From an uncultured Bacteroidia bacterium (GTDB lineage: Bacteria > Bacteroidota > Bacteroidia > Bacteroidales > UBA932): a stretch of DNA of 64,000 nt. Numbering within the stretch: the stretch's first letter is position 1; each line of letters opens with the position of its first letter. Location of the stretch: contig CADANY010000010.1 in the NCBI GenBank assembly GCA_902789395.1, positions 109,644-173,643 on the forward strand, read 5' to 3'. Under the pieces are notes generated by a model. The model was not told the origin of the DNA, made no database searches, and saw only the letters and a list, made by a program, of their open reading frames with translations. Below, in pieces: positions 35,103 to 45,100 of the stretch. Position numbers and translations under genes: made by a program.

Positions 35103-35694
35103 CAAGAAAGACGTGCTGATCATCACTCCTTCTGTCATGGTCGCCAAAGGGATTGAAAGCATCCTGGGTGACATGGGGGAATTCCGTGTCGCCGGAATTC
35201 TGTCCGATCTCGACAGGGGGAACGACCTGCGGCTGAAAAACATGGACATCGACATCGTCCTCCTGGACCCGTCCGTATTCGGGTACGACGCCCGGGGCGG
35301 GGGAAAGAGTTATTTCGCCGATTTTACGGATGCGCCGGTCCTGGCCCTGGTTTCCGCCGTCTCCGATGAGGATATCCTCCGCTCCTACGACGGCTGTGTC
35401 ACGCTCTTCGACGCCCCGAATGTGATCGTCAGGAAATTGCGGGCAGCCCTGGAGACCAAACAGGACAGCCCGAAGAACGAAGGCAATGAGCTCTCATCCC
35501 GGGAAAAGGAGATTCTCATCTGCGTAGCCAAGGGGATGCTGAACAAGGAAATTGCCGACCTGTACAATCTCTCGATCTACACGGTCATCACCCACAGGAA
35601 AAACATTACGCGCAAAACAGGGATCAAGACCGTCGCAGGACTGACGGTTTACGCCCTCCTGAACAACCTGATCGACATCAATTCCGTTGAATAA
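35095..35694 (+). CDS. LuxR-type regulator coupled to the hemerythrin protein
   Basis: This encodes 199 residues. The first 125 residues form a receiver-like alpha/beta fold (KKDVLIITPSVMVAKGIESILGDM; DIDIVLLDPSVFGYDARGGG), but the acidic pocket is weak: the first-strand acidic residues are absent (ITPS), and the candidate phospho-Asp would be in LLDPS. The C-terminal LuxR HTH is clear (LSSREKEILICVAKGMLNKEIADLYNLSIYTVITHRKNI). Its start overlaps the hemerythrin stop by 8 nt. It may be activated by protein contact rather than by a histidine kinase, for example by the di-iron partner; that link is inference. No kinase gene is nearby. Confidence 0.82.
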   Translation: MANKKDVLIITPSVMVAKGIESILGDMGEFRVAGILSDLDRGNDLRLKNMDIDIVLLDPSVFGYDARGGGKSYFADFTDAPVLALVSAVSDEDILRSYDGCVTLFDAPNVIVRKLRAALETKQDSPKNEGNELSSREKEILICVAKGMLNKEIADLYNLSIYTVITHRKNITRKTGIKTVAGLTVYALLNNLIDINSVE

Positions 35695-35697
35695 AAC

Positions 35698-36174
35698 CTA
35701 AAGGAGCCCGTCCGGAATGACCATCCGGACCGTCCGTTCCTCTTCATCGCGACCGATGAAAAGATCCTCATGGAACGGGACCAGGGTTTCCCCCGCAGGG
35801 GTCTCCACGACAAGACAGGTATTCCCGGGAATATCTTCGAAGTCCCGGATCGTTCCGACCTCTTTCCCTTCCGCATCAAGCAGGGTCCATCCCAGGATCC
35901 CCTCCTCCTCTTCCTCCTCCCAGCCGTCCAGGAAGACGGCTTTTCCGACCAGCTCTTCGGCATCTTCGAGGTTTCGGACCCCGGTTAGGGTAACCAGGGC
36001 GCGGTTCGTCCCTTTCGGGACAAAAGAATCAAAAAAGAAAGGAACCGGAAGTCCATCGAATTCGATGAACACCGGTTCCTGCAGCTGGATATCTTCCGGA
36101 TCGAAGTCCCTGAAACTCAAGATCAGTCCGCCTTCGATTCCGTTGGATTTCAAGACCTGTGCGACCTGGAGCAT
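35698..36174 (-). CDS. rimM: Ribosome maturation factor RimM
   Basis: This encodes 158 residues, close to the family's usual length. The N-terminal barrel domain begins LQVAQVLKSNGIEGGLILSF, and the C-terminal PRC-barrel carries LGWTLLDAEGKEVGTIRDFEDIPGNTCLVVET and LVPFHEDLF. RimM binds S19 and helps mature the 16S 3' domain. Its start overlaps the rpsP stop by 1 nt (TAATG), the standard rpsP-rimM order in bacteria. An acidic run of six Glu at about residue 86-91 is a local oddity. It converges on the LuxR gene with a 3-nt gap. Confidence 0.93.
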   Translation of the reverse strand: MLQVAQVLKSNGIEGGLILSFRDFDPEDIQLQEPVFIEFDGLPVPFFFDSFVPKGTNRALVTLTGVRNLEDAEELVGKAVFLDGWEEEEEEGILGWTLLDAEGKEVGTIRDFEDIPGNTCLVVETPAGETLVPFHEDLFIGRDEEERTVRMVIPDGLL

Positions 36175-36713
36175 TAAGCCTCCGGGGTCTCGGCCTGAGC
36201 CTCGGCAGCAGCGGCAGCAGCCTCTTCGGCAGCCTTGCGCGCAGCTTCTTCAGCCTCTGCTTTCTTCTTGGCAATCGCCTCGGCGCGAGCTTCGTTGACC
36301 TTGATTTCAGCGGCCTTGGCAGCTCTTGCCTTCTCGATCTTCTCGTTCTTGATGCCGGAGATCTTGGCGTTGACCTTCTCGTCTTTCTGTGCCTTCCAAG
36401 CAGCATACTTGGCATCTGCCTGAGCCTGCGTCAGCGCACCTTTTGCGACACCTTCCTGGAGGTGCTTGCGGAGAAGGACACCCTCATAGGAGAGGATGCG
36501 GCGGGCAGTCAGGGTCGGCTGGGCACCGACTTTGAGCCATGCCAGGGCGCGCTCATCGTTGAGGATGATCGTGGCAGGGTTGGTGTTCGGGTTGTAGGAG
36601 CCGAGCTGCTCGATGAAACGACCGTCACGAGGGGAACGGGAATCGGCCACAACAATGTGGAAGAATGCGAAATTCTTCTTTCCGTGGCGCTGGAGTCTGA
36701 TTTTAACAGCCAT
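36174..36713 (-). CDS. rpsP: 30S ribosomal protein S16
   Basis: This encodes 179 residues. The core [42 protein letters not shown] is unmistakable S16. The remaining C-terminal extension (about 100 residues of Lys, Glu and Ala ending [16 protein letters not shown]) is long for bacteria generally but typical of Bacteroidota S16. It is the first gene of the rpsP-rimM operon. A TATCTTTG promoter box (36775-36782, minus) is followed by a leader of about 55-60 nt that contains a 7-bp hairpin. Confidence 0.97.
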   Translation of the reverse strand: MAVKIRLQRHGKKNFAFFHIVVADSRSPRDGRFIEQLGSYNPNTNPATIILNDERALAWLKVGAQPTLTARRILSYEGVLLRKHLQEGVAKGALTQAQADAKYAAWKAQKDEKVNAKISGIKNEKIEKARAAKAAEIKVNEARAEAIAKKKAEAEEAARKAAEEAAAAAAEAQAETPEA

Positions 36714-36749
36714 TGTGAATCTGTTTAATAATTAATAAAAAGTCGTTAT

Positions 36750-36768
36750 GTTTCCTTCCCGAGGAAAC
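36750..36768 (-). promoter_or_regulatory. Hairpin in the rpsP leader
   Basis: GTTTCCT and AGGAAAC pair perfectly around a 5-nt loop within the predicted 5' leader, just downstream of the minus-strand TATCTTTG promoter box (36775-36782). It could serve autogenous control by a ribosomal protein or simply stabilise the mRNA. Confidence 0.35.
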
Positions 36769-36821
36769 GGACTGCAAAGATAGTCATTTTTTTGTAAGGC
36801 CGAAAAAAATTCAGCAAAATA

Positions 36822-36852
36822 TTTGCAAAGTCAAATTTTGTTCTTACCTTTG
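36822..36852 (+). promoter_or_regulatory. Promoter of tRNA-Leu
   Basis: TTTG (36822-36825), a 19-bp spacer and TACCTTTG (36845-36852) are a full match to the Bacteroidota -33/-7 promoter. The predicted start lies about 10 nt before the mature tRNA. It is the clearest promoter in the window. Confidence 0.8.
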
Positions 36853-36869
36853 CAATCCCAAACCAATTC

Positions 36870-36952
36870 GCGGTAGTGGTGAAATGGTAGACACGCTACT
36901 TTGAGGGGGTAGTGCCCGTTGGGGTGTGTGAGTTCGACTCTCACCTACCGCA
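36870..36952 (+). tRNA. tRNA-Leu(GAG)
   Basis: The acceptor stem is GCGGTAG/CTACCGC with discriminator A. The anticodon arm is CTACT-TTGAGGG-GGTAG, with anticodon GAG, followed by a long variable arm (class II) and T arm GTGAGTTCGACTCTCAC. CCA is not encoded. Confidence 0.93.
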
Positions 36953-36953
36953 C

Positions 36954-36986
36954 AAAGAGACAAGTTCAACTGGACTTGTCTCTTTT
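36954..36986 (+). terminator. Terminator after tRNA-Leu
   Basis: AAAGAGACAAGT (36954-36965) pairs perfectly with ACTTGTCTCTTT (36974-36985) over 12 bp with an 8-nt loop, immediately after the tRNA. The T-run at the end of the stem serves the plus strand; the A-run at its start gives a minus-strand T-tail, so it can also close the phosphatase gene ending at 37003. Confidence 0.8.
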
Positions 36987-37002
36987 GCGTTGTCTCTGGA
37001 CG

Positions 37003-39108
37003 TTATTCTATTACTTTAGTTAAAGATAATACATTCTGCCCGTTCCGGCGGGTGTAGGAGATCGAATCCATGAGTTTTCGTGTGAGCAAGATTCCCAGCC
37101 CGCCGATCGGTCTTTCCTGTGCATCCAGGGTCGTATCGGCTTCCAATACGGTTGTCGGATCAAATGGCTTTCCGGAATCGATGACCGTAAACCGCAGTTC
37201 TTTCCGGTCGCTGTCCGCGAGGATCGTGACAGTGCCCTGTTCATGGGCGGGATACGCGTAGTTGATGACATTCACCACCGTTTCTTCCAAGGCAAGCCGC
37301 AGTCCGGCCGCCGTTTTCCCGTCAAGCTGCAGCTCTCCGAAAAATGCTTTGACAAACGAGTTGAGCCGGTCAACTTCATCGATTTTATTGACCAGGGAAA
37401 TCTGGTCGTGCAAGAGTTCTCCGGGGGCAAACTGCACCACAAGCACCGTCAGGTCGTCGCTTTGCGGCGCCTTCCCGGCAAATTTATGGGCGGCCTTGCT
37501 TAGGGATGCCACCAGGCAGTCCGGGCTTTGTTCCCTGGACTTGACGAAGGCGTTCAGAACCTCGACAACCCGCTCCCGGCCAAACTGTTTCCGCTCGACG
37601 TTCTTTGATTCGGTCAAGCCATCGGTATACAGGAGGAGCGTCGTTCCGGGAGATAAGGAGCATTTCTGCTCTTCAAAACGCGTATCGGGGAATACTCCGA
37701 GCGGAAGATTGGATTGGGCAGGCATCATGGAGACTTCGTCTGCGATGATAAAGGGCTTGTCGTGACCGGCCGACGCATAATAAAGCTCTCCGGAATACAG
37801 GTCGAGGCATCCCACAAAGAAAGTCACGAACATATTGCTGTCGTTTCCGCGGCACAGTTCCCCATTGAGCATCGAAAGAATCTGCGACGGACTCTCTTCC
37901 GTCCGGGACACCATCCGGAACAAGGAATGGACCACGGACATCAGCATCGCAGAAGGGACGCCCTTTCCGGCTACGTCGCCGATGCAGAAGAACAGCTTGC
38001 CGTCGCGGATGAAGAAGTCAAAAAGGTCGCCGCCCACTTCCCTTGCGGGTTCCAGGGATCCATACACGAAGGAAGGGAAGGACGTAGGCAGCATTTCCCG
38101 CTGGATGCGCTGGGCGACAGCCAGTTCCCCACTTATACGTGCCTGCTCCTCTGAGGCTTTCCGGAGCTTGGATTCGCTGCGGATGAACCGTTCGATCATG
38201 AAGGCCAGGATCGCAAGTCCCAGAAGGATCAACAAGACCTGCTGTCGGCGCATTTTCCAGATGCGGGCAAAAATCTCCCGGGTACGGTATACCTGTACGA
38301 TCTGCCAATGAGGCTCCCTGACCATCTGGAAACGGCGGATAGACATATCCTTTCCCGTAGCTTCATCGGCACCCTGACGGATTTCCTCCAGGGCAGCTTC
38401 GACTTCAGCCTTTGGGGTCCGGCTTTCCGGAGGACCGGCCACCAGCATCCCTTCTTGTGTCAGCAGGAGGCCAAAGGAAGAGGAAAAAGGCTGCCGGGCA
38501 TTCAAGGTATCGCCGAGCCAGGAAACGTCCATATCCAGGCCGCAGACCGCGGCGACATCTCCCTTCCCATCCAGAACCGGTACGGTATACGTAATCAAGT
38601 TCTCCACCGAATCCGCCTCATAGATATATGGATCCGACCAGAATGACTGCCGGGTTTCCAAGGCCTGTCGGAAGAATTCATTCTTCGTATAATCATGGTC
38701 AGGACCGGCCAGTTGCGAAATCGAGATGGTCCCATTACCCTTTTTCACATAAGGTTCGAACAGGCGCCCCTTGGAAGGATAGTAATCCGGAACAAAAGCC
38801 AGGAAACCACCCACCACATGCGGGTTGTCGTCAACCAGGTAAACCAGGGATACATAGGAAGAATCCGGGTGATCGAGATCCTGTTTAACTTTCCAGAGAT
38901 TCTCCTTCAAGGTCGCCTCCGTAAGTTCCATCATGTGCCCTACGTCGGCTCCCATCGCACCCAGAACGACCCGGGCCCTCACGCCCATCTCTTCCTCCAT
39001 GGCAGCCTTGACTCGCTCGTACTGCGCAATGGAGATCACCTCCACCAGAACGGCGGCCAGTACCATGACACCCAAACGGGACAATCTTCTCTTTTTGTCA
39101 ATATCCAT
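37003..39108 (-). CDS. Sensor - PP2C (SpoIIE) phosphatase - HATPase switch protein
   Basis: This encodes 701 residues. An N-terminal membrane helix (about 10-30) is followed by an extracytoplasmic Cache-like sensor (to about 270), a second helix (VLLILLGLAILAFMIERF) and a SpoIIE-type PP2C domain (about 330-540; GDLFDFFIRDGKLFFCIGDVAGKGVPSAMLM with metal Asp; later LLYTDGLTES). The C-terminus is an RsbW/SpoIIAB-like HATPase (N-box LALEETVVNVINYAYP; G-box GGLGILLTRKLMD). Such fusions run partner-switching: the PP2C dephosphorylates an anti-sigma antagonist (STAS) and the kinase half rephosphorylates or sequesters. No STAS partner is in the window. It begins 25 bp after the NRPS stop on the same strand, so it may be co-transcribed and tie the NRPS to an envelope signal. 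Confidence 0.88.
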   Translation of the reverse strand: MDIDKKRRLSRLGVMVLAAVLVEVISIAQYERVKAAMEEEMGVRARVVLGAMGADVGHMMELTEATLKENLWKVKQDLDHPDSSYVSLVYLVDDNPHVVGGFLAFVPDYYPSKGRLFEPYVKKGNGTISISQLAGPDHDYTKNEFFRQALETRQSFWSDPYIYEADSVENLITYTVPVLDGKGDVAAVCGLDMDVSWLGDTLNARQPFSSSFGLLLTQEGMLVAGPPESRTPKAEVEAALEEIRQGADEATGKDMSIRRFQMVREPHWQIVQVYRTREIFARIWKMRRQQVLLILLGLAILAFMIERFIRSESKLRKASEEQARISGELAVAQRIQREMLPTSFPSFVYGSLEPAREVGGDLFDFFIRDGKLFFCIGDVAGKGVPSAMLMSVVHSLFRMVSRTEESPSQILSMLNGELCRGNDSNMFVTFFVGCLDLYSGELYYASAGHDKPFIIADEVSMMPAQSNLPLGVFPDTRFEEQKCSLSPGTTLLLYTDGLTESKNVERKQFGRERVVEVLNAFVKSREQSPDCLVASLSKAAHKFAGKAPQSDDLTVLVVQFAPGELLHDQISLVNKIDEVDRLNSFVKAFFGELQLDGKTAAGLRLALEETVVNVINYAYPAHEQGTVTILADSDRKELRFTVIDSGKPFDPTTVLEADTTLDAQERPIGGLGILLTRKLMDSISYTRRNGQNVLSLTKVIE

Positions 39109-39133
39109 AAATCAGCTGCTGACGGCAGAGATA

Positions 39134-42100
39134 CTATTCAAAGAAGCCGAAGGCCGCAATCTGGCGGATCATCTGGGTGATATACTCGCTGGAGGTATCG
39201 CTCCATCGGAAGCCCAGCCGGTGCAGGACGGTACAGGTATAGCGATTGTCCCGCTCGATGGTCAGGGCCTTCTGTCCATGCGCCACGTCCTGGTAGGCCA
39301 GGACGGCCGCGAGCAGCTTGGCCTTCTCCGGATCCTGTCCGGCCACCGCGATAGCCTGCTGGAACTCTTCCATCTCCACAAAACGCATGGACCCGCCTTC
39401 CTTTTCCATCACCATCAGCACATCGCCCAAGAGCTCCGTATGGTTGTTGAAGGGCTGGAAGACAGTACAATCCTTCGGTGTCGTCGCCAACAGAACCACA
39501 GCTTTCGCCGTCTCGTCGATCGGGGACATTTCCGTCAGCTCGTCATAGCTGTCAAAGGGGCAGCAGCCCAGGGTATGGAATACTTTGAGCCGCCCCATGT
39601 AGCTGTTGGAGTTGAAGTTGGCCTGGAACTCGCCGTCGGAGCTTCGTGGAGCCAGATTCCCCACTCGCATCACCTTGGCGCTCAGTCCATGGTGGGCGAC
39701 GGCTTCCAGGATCAGCCGCTCGGCGAGGAACTTGGAATGGATATAACGGTTGTCCAGGAACTGGCCGAACCAAAGCTTCCGCTCGTCCAGTTTGGGGACC
39801 TGACGGCCGTCTCCGCGGTCGATCCAGATTTCGCCTACGGACGTAGTGGAGATGTGTACCAGCCGGGCACCGGTTCGCAAACAGAACTCCATGCAGCGCC
39901 GCGCGCCGCCGATATTCACGTCTTCAATGTCGGTTCCCTTTGAGAAATGCTTCACATTGGCCGCCGAATTGAATACGGTGTCGATCGCCGGATATCCCTC
40001 AGGGATAGCTTTCCCGAAATCAGCTGTGACGTCGCTGCACAACACGAAGAGCCGCTGGCCGAAGAGGTCGGCGAACGAAGACTCAAAATAATAGAAGAGC
40101 AGGTTTTTGAGCCTCTGCTCAGCCGCTTCCTGCGTCTTGCCGCGTACCAGGCACGTGATAGTCGTCGCATCAGAGTCGATGAGTTCGCGCAGCAGATGGA
40201 TCCCGAGATATCCCGTAGCTCCGGTCAGCAGGACATTGCCGAGGGCCTGCCGCTCGCCTTGCAGGAAGGTTTTAATGTTGTTCTTCGGCAAAATGGCGTT
40301 GATGCCGCTGTAATCGAAGTCGTCTACGACCGTATCCGTCTCTCCTGCAGGAGACGTTCCGCTGACGAACTGCGCCAGCAGGCGCGGGGTGGGATGGTCG
40401 AAGACTTCACCATAGGCGACATGCTGGCCGGCCTTATCCGCCTCGATGATAACCTTTGTCACCATAAGGGAGGTTCCGCCCAGTTCGAAGAAATTGTCGG
40501 TGGCACCCACCTTGTCCAGCGAAAGCACGCCGGCGAAAATATCGCAGAAGAGCTTCTCCATTTCGCCCTCCGGTGCTACATAGTCCCGCTCCTCGACCTG
40601 AATCTGCGGAGCCGGGAGGGCGCGCCGGTTGACCTTCTGGTTCTGATTCAGCGGAATCGCCTCGATCTGCATCGTGGCGGCCGGGACCATATACGGCGGT
40701 TTACGTTCTCTGATGAACTTATTAAGTTCCTGGACATCAATCTTTTCGTCACTGACGACATACGCGGCGATAAACTTGCCGCCGCTCGGATAGTCAAAGG
40801 CCTGGACCGTCGCGTCCCTGATCCCCTTGAACTCCCTGATGACTGCCTCTACTTCCTTGAGTTCGATGCGGAAGCCCCGGATCTTCACCTGACCGTCGCT
40901 GCGGCCGACGAACTGGATGTTGCCGTCCGGAAGATAGCGGACGACATCACCCGTCCGGTAGCAGCGCATCCCGTTCCATTCGATATACGTCTCAGCCGTC
41001 TTTTCCGGAAGATTCAGGTAGCCGCGGCTCACTTGAGGTCCCGCCACCAGCAGTTCACCGACGGCCCCGAGAGGCAGGCGGTTCAAATCCTTGTCGATGA
41101 TGAACAGGTGCAGGTTGTCCAGCGGTTTGCCGATAGGAGCGTTCTGCTCGAATTCCTTCATCGGATAGGTTGTCGTAAAGATGGTACACTCCGTAGGACC
41201 GTAGCCGTTGTGGAACTGATAGTTCGCCGGAGGAGTCAGCGGAAGCACCTTTTCCCCGCCGACAGAGAGGTGGCGAAGGGAATGGTTCTCGCAGTTCATC
41301 GCAAACTGGCAGCCCACCTGGGTCGTCATGAAGGAGTGCGTAATGCCCTCGTCGTCAAAATACTTATTCAGATCCGGCAGATTCAGACGGATATCGTCAC
41401 CGATGATACAGACCGCCGCGCCGGTTGTGAGCGCAGGATACATATCCATCATGCAGGCATCGAAGCCGAAGGAGGCATAAGCCGCCACCTTGTCACCGGG
41501 TTTGAGGTCATAATAGCGCCGGTACCAATGGCAGAACGCCGTGAGGTTCCGATGTTCCAGTTGGCAGCCCTTAGGCTGGCCGGTAGAACCGGAGGTGTAC
41601 AGCAGGATGAAGAGGTCCTCCGGCTTGGGGGCGCGCAACTTTGTTCCTGTCTTTGGCTTAAGGTCTTGCAGATCCTTGGTCAGGAGCACCGGTCCCTTGT
41701 AGTCGTTCACCTTTTCCAGCAGTTCCTCTTCTGCGATGAGGAGCCGGGCATCGGCATCCTGCATCATGAAATTCAGGCGCTCGGCGGGATAGCTGGGGTC
41801 CAGCGGCTGATAAGCGCATCCGGACTTCAGCACGCCCAGGGCGGACAGCACCATCCACTCGCTGCGTCCGATAAGGATGGAAACGACGGTTTCGGGACCC
41901 TTACCGGCAATCTCCTGGATCCGTGCCGCCAGGGCATCGGTCTTTTCGTCCACTTCCTTGTAGGTAAGCCGCACGTCATGATAGACAACGGCAAGGTTGT
42001 CCGGCGTCGCGGCCGCCTGGGCCCGGAAGAGCGAGACGACGGTCTGGGTCGCGTCATAGTCCACATCCGTGGCGTTGAAACGGTCCAGCAATTCCGCTTG

Positions 42101-45100
42101 CTTCCCGTCCAGCAGAGACTGGCTGCGAAGCGGCGCATCGACGGCTGCGGCAAAGGCGCTGACGGCCTTCACAACGCTCCCGGCCAGGCTCTGCATCATT
42201 GCCTCGCTGTACTGGCCGTTGTCGTACTCGATCGCTACGGAGGGTTTTCCCTCCACCTCGGTGATATAGAAGGCAATCTTGAACTTGGGAACATTGAGTT
42301 CCATGGTTTCATCGGCCTCGACAGGTTTCCCGCCAACGCGGTATTCGCTGAGGACTCCGATCTGATAGGCGAACATGATATCGGCCTTGAGACCGTAGTC
42401 TGCGGCGACGCGGGCGAACGGGTAGTCTTCGTGGGCAAGGGTCTGCTCGAAGGTGGCGGAACTCTCGTGCAGGAACTCCTTCACGGTCTGTCCGCCGATC
42501 TTCGCGCGGAGCGCCAGGGTGTTCACGAACATACCCATTGTATTGGAAACCTTCAGGTTGCTGCGTCCGTTGGAGATCGTGGTGATACATACGTCATCGC
42601 TTCCCGAGAAACGGGCCAGGCTGTAGAAAACGGCGCTGAGCAGAACGGCGGAAGGATTGACGCCCTGCGCTTTGGCCAGCCCTTCGGCGTCTTTCCAGAC
42701 AAGGGGAGCCCAGACGCGGCCGTTCTCTCCCTGCGGCCGGGGATTGGTCAGGTCCGGAGCCAGCTCCGTCACACTGTCCACATCGGAGAGCCGCTCCTGG
42801 AAGAAGGCGGCGGAGGCGGCAAAAGCATCGCTTTGCTCGGACGCTTTCTGCTCCGTCACAAACTGCGCATAACTGCAGATCTCCGGCTCGATTTCCTTCC
42901 CGTCCAAAAGGTCGCAGATCTCATGGATGAAAAGGTCATAGGAATAGCCGTCGCAAACGAGGTGGTGGATATCACAGTAGAGGTAAAGTCCTTTTTCGGT
43001 CTGGACAATAGCATATCGGAACAGACGGTCCTTGGCAAGATTGAAGGGGCGGACGAAGCCATGGCGGAAGGAAAGGGCTTCCTCTTCGCTCATGGTATAC
43101 TGCTCTACTTCAACCGGCGTTTCGCGGTCCCCCATCACCTGTACCACGCCCGTATCGTCGGTGACGAACTGAACGAAGAGGGCGGGATGGTTTTCCGTAG
43201 CCTTCTGTACGGCCCCGCGCAATGCTTCAACCGGAATATCAGTCGGCAGCGACAGGCATATCGGCGTGTTGTATAGTGTAGATGTCGGGTTCTTCATACA
43301 GTCGAAGTAGACGCCCGTCTGGGAGTAGGCAAGCGGGACGGAGGATGGAGATTCCGCCGTACCGGCCGCTTCCTGGACGCCGCCGGGGGCCGGAGCGTTT
43401 TCTGACAGGACAGTCTGGGCGAGGATTTCATTCTCAATCGTCTGGATGCTACCGCCGCCGGCAAGGAGTTTGGAATCCAGCTGCACGCCGAAACGCTTGT
43501 AAATCTGCGTAGCAAGCTTGATTGCCAGAATGGAGGTCAGTCCGGCCATGCGAAGATCGGTCGTTAAGCCGAAGGCGTCGGTGTTCACGACGGAAACGAC
43601 CATCTCCTTGAGCTGCTGCTCCAGGACATTGAGCGGAGCGGAAGATTCTTCCTCTGCCTCCGCTCCCGCCCCGATGACCGGTTCGGGCAGGGCGCGCCGG
43701 TTTACTTTCTGGTTCTGGTTCAGCGGGATGGCCTCGATCTGCATCGTGGCTGCCGGGACCATATAAGGCGGCTTCCGGTCCATGATGAACGCATTGAGGT
43801 CCTTGACCTCGATTTTATCATCGGAAACGACATAGGCGGCGATAAACTTTCCGCCGGTCGGATAGTCGAAGGCCTGCACCGTTGCGTCCTTTATACCGGG
43901 GAACTGGCGGATGACCGCCTCAACTTCCTTGAGTTCGATTCGGAAACCGCGGATCTTCACCTGTCCGTCTTTCCGGCCGACGAATTCGATGTCCCCGTTT
44001 TCGCGATAGCGGACGACATCGCCGGTGCGGTAGACCCGCTTCCCATTCCACTCCACGAATGCCGCGGCCGTCTTGTCCGGCTGGTTCAGGTAGCCCCGGC
44101 CCACCTGCGGTCCGGCAATGATCAGTTCGCCCGAGGCTCCCCACGGGAGTTGCTTTCCGAAACGGTTGACGATGAAAAGCTCCACATCGTCATTGGGCTT
44201 GCCGATGGGGATATTGGGCTCATTCTTATCGACATAGTGGCTGCATACGTATACGGTCGTTTCCGTAGGGCCGTAGGCATTAAGCAGTTTGTAGGACGGC
44301 GGATCCATGCTCATGAGCTTTTCTCCGCCCGTTCCGAGCCACTTCAGGCCCGGGATGTCCGGGAAATTAAGCGCCAGCTGGGTCGCCATCTGGGTCGTCA
44401 TGAAACAGTGGGTAATTCCCTCCTTAGTGAGGTATTCGCTGATGCCGGCAAGGTCGAAGCGGATATCGTCCTGAATGATGTAAATGGTCGCTCCGGCCCA
44501 GACGCAGCTCCAAAGGTCGAGCTGGAAAGCGTCGAAACCGTAACCGGCGTAGGTCGCATAGCGCGAACCGGCTTCCAGACGGACGTTCCGGGTATTGAAG
44601 TCGGCAAAACCCCGGAAGTTCTTCTCGGTAAGGACGACCCCCTTGGGGGTTCCCGTCGTGCCGCTGGTATACAGGATCACGAGGGCGTCGTCCCCGTCAT
44701 AGGCAGAAGCGTCCTCTTTCATGAAGGAGAGCCGCTCTTCCGGATAACTGCTGTCCAGGGGAAGGGAGGTAAGGCCGGCCTTGGCGATTGCCAGCGGAGC
44801 CAGCACCATCTTCTCGTCACGCGGGACGGAGAAACCCACCACACGCTCCCCACAGCGGACGGTATAGGACGGGTCGATGCTGTCCGTCAGCCGGTCTACT
44901 TCGGCAAATGTCAGGCGCTTGTCTCCGGCTACGCAGAAGATGTCGTCCGGCCGCTCGGCGACATGCTGCTTGAAACGCTCTACCAGGGTAGGAAGGGCAT
45001 CCGGTGACTTGGGCTCGGGATTCAGGCCATTCAGCCACTGAATCTGCTCCGGGGTGACGTATTCCAGATCCTTCACCGTCCCGGCCGTCATCATGGAATG

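Noticed and set aside
36870..36986. Integrated element or attachment site at tRNA-Leu
   Set aside because: No integrase or second copy of the tRNA 3' end was seen; the tRNA is followed at once by its terminator.
39947..43276. Long open frame (over 1100 codons) on the plus strand inside the NRPS gene
   Set aside because: It is antisense to conserved NRPS domains, lacks a leader or known motif, and its openness follows from high GC and codon bias of the NRPS.
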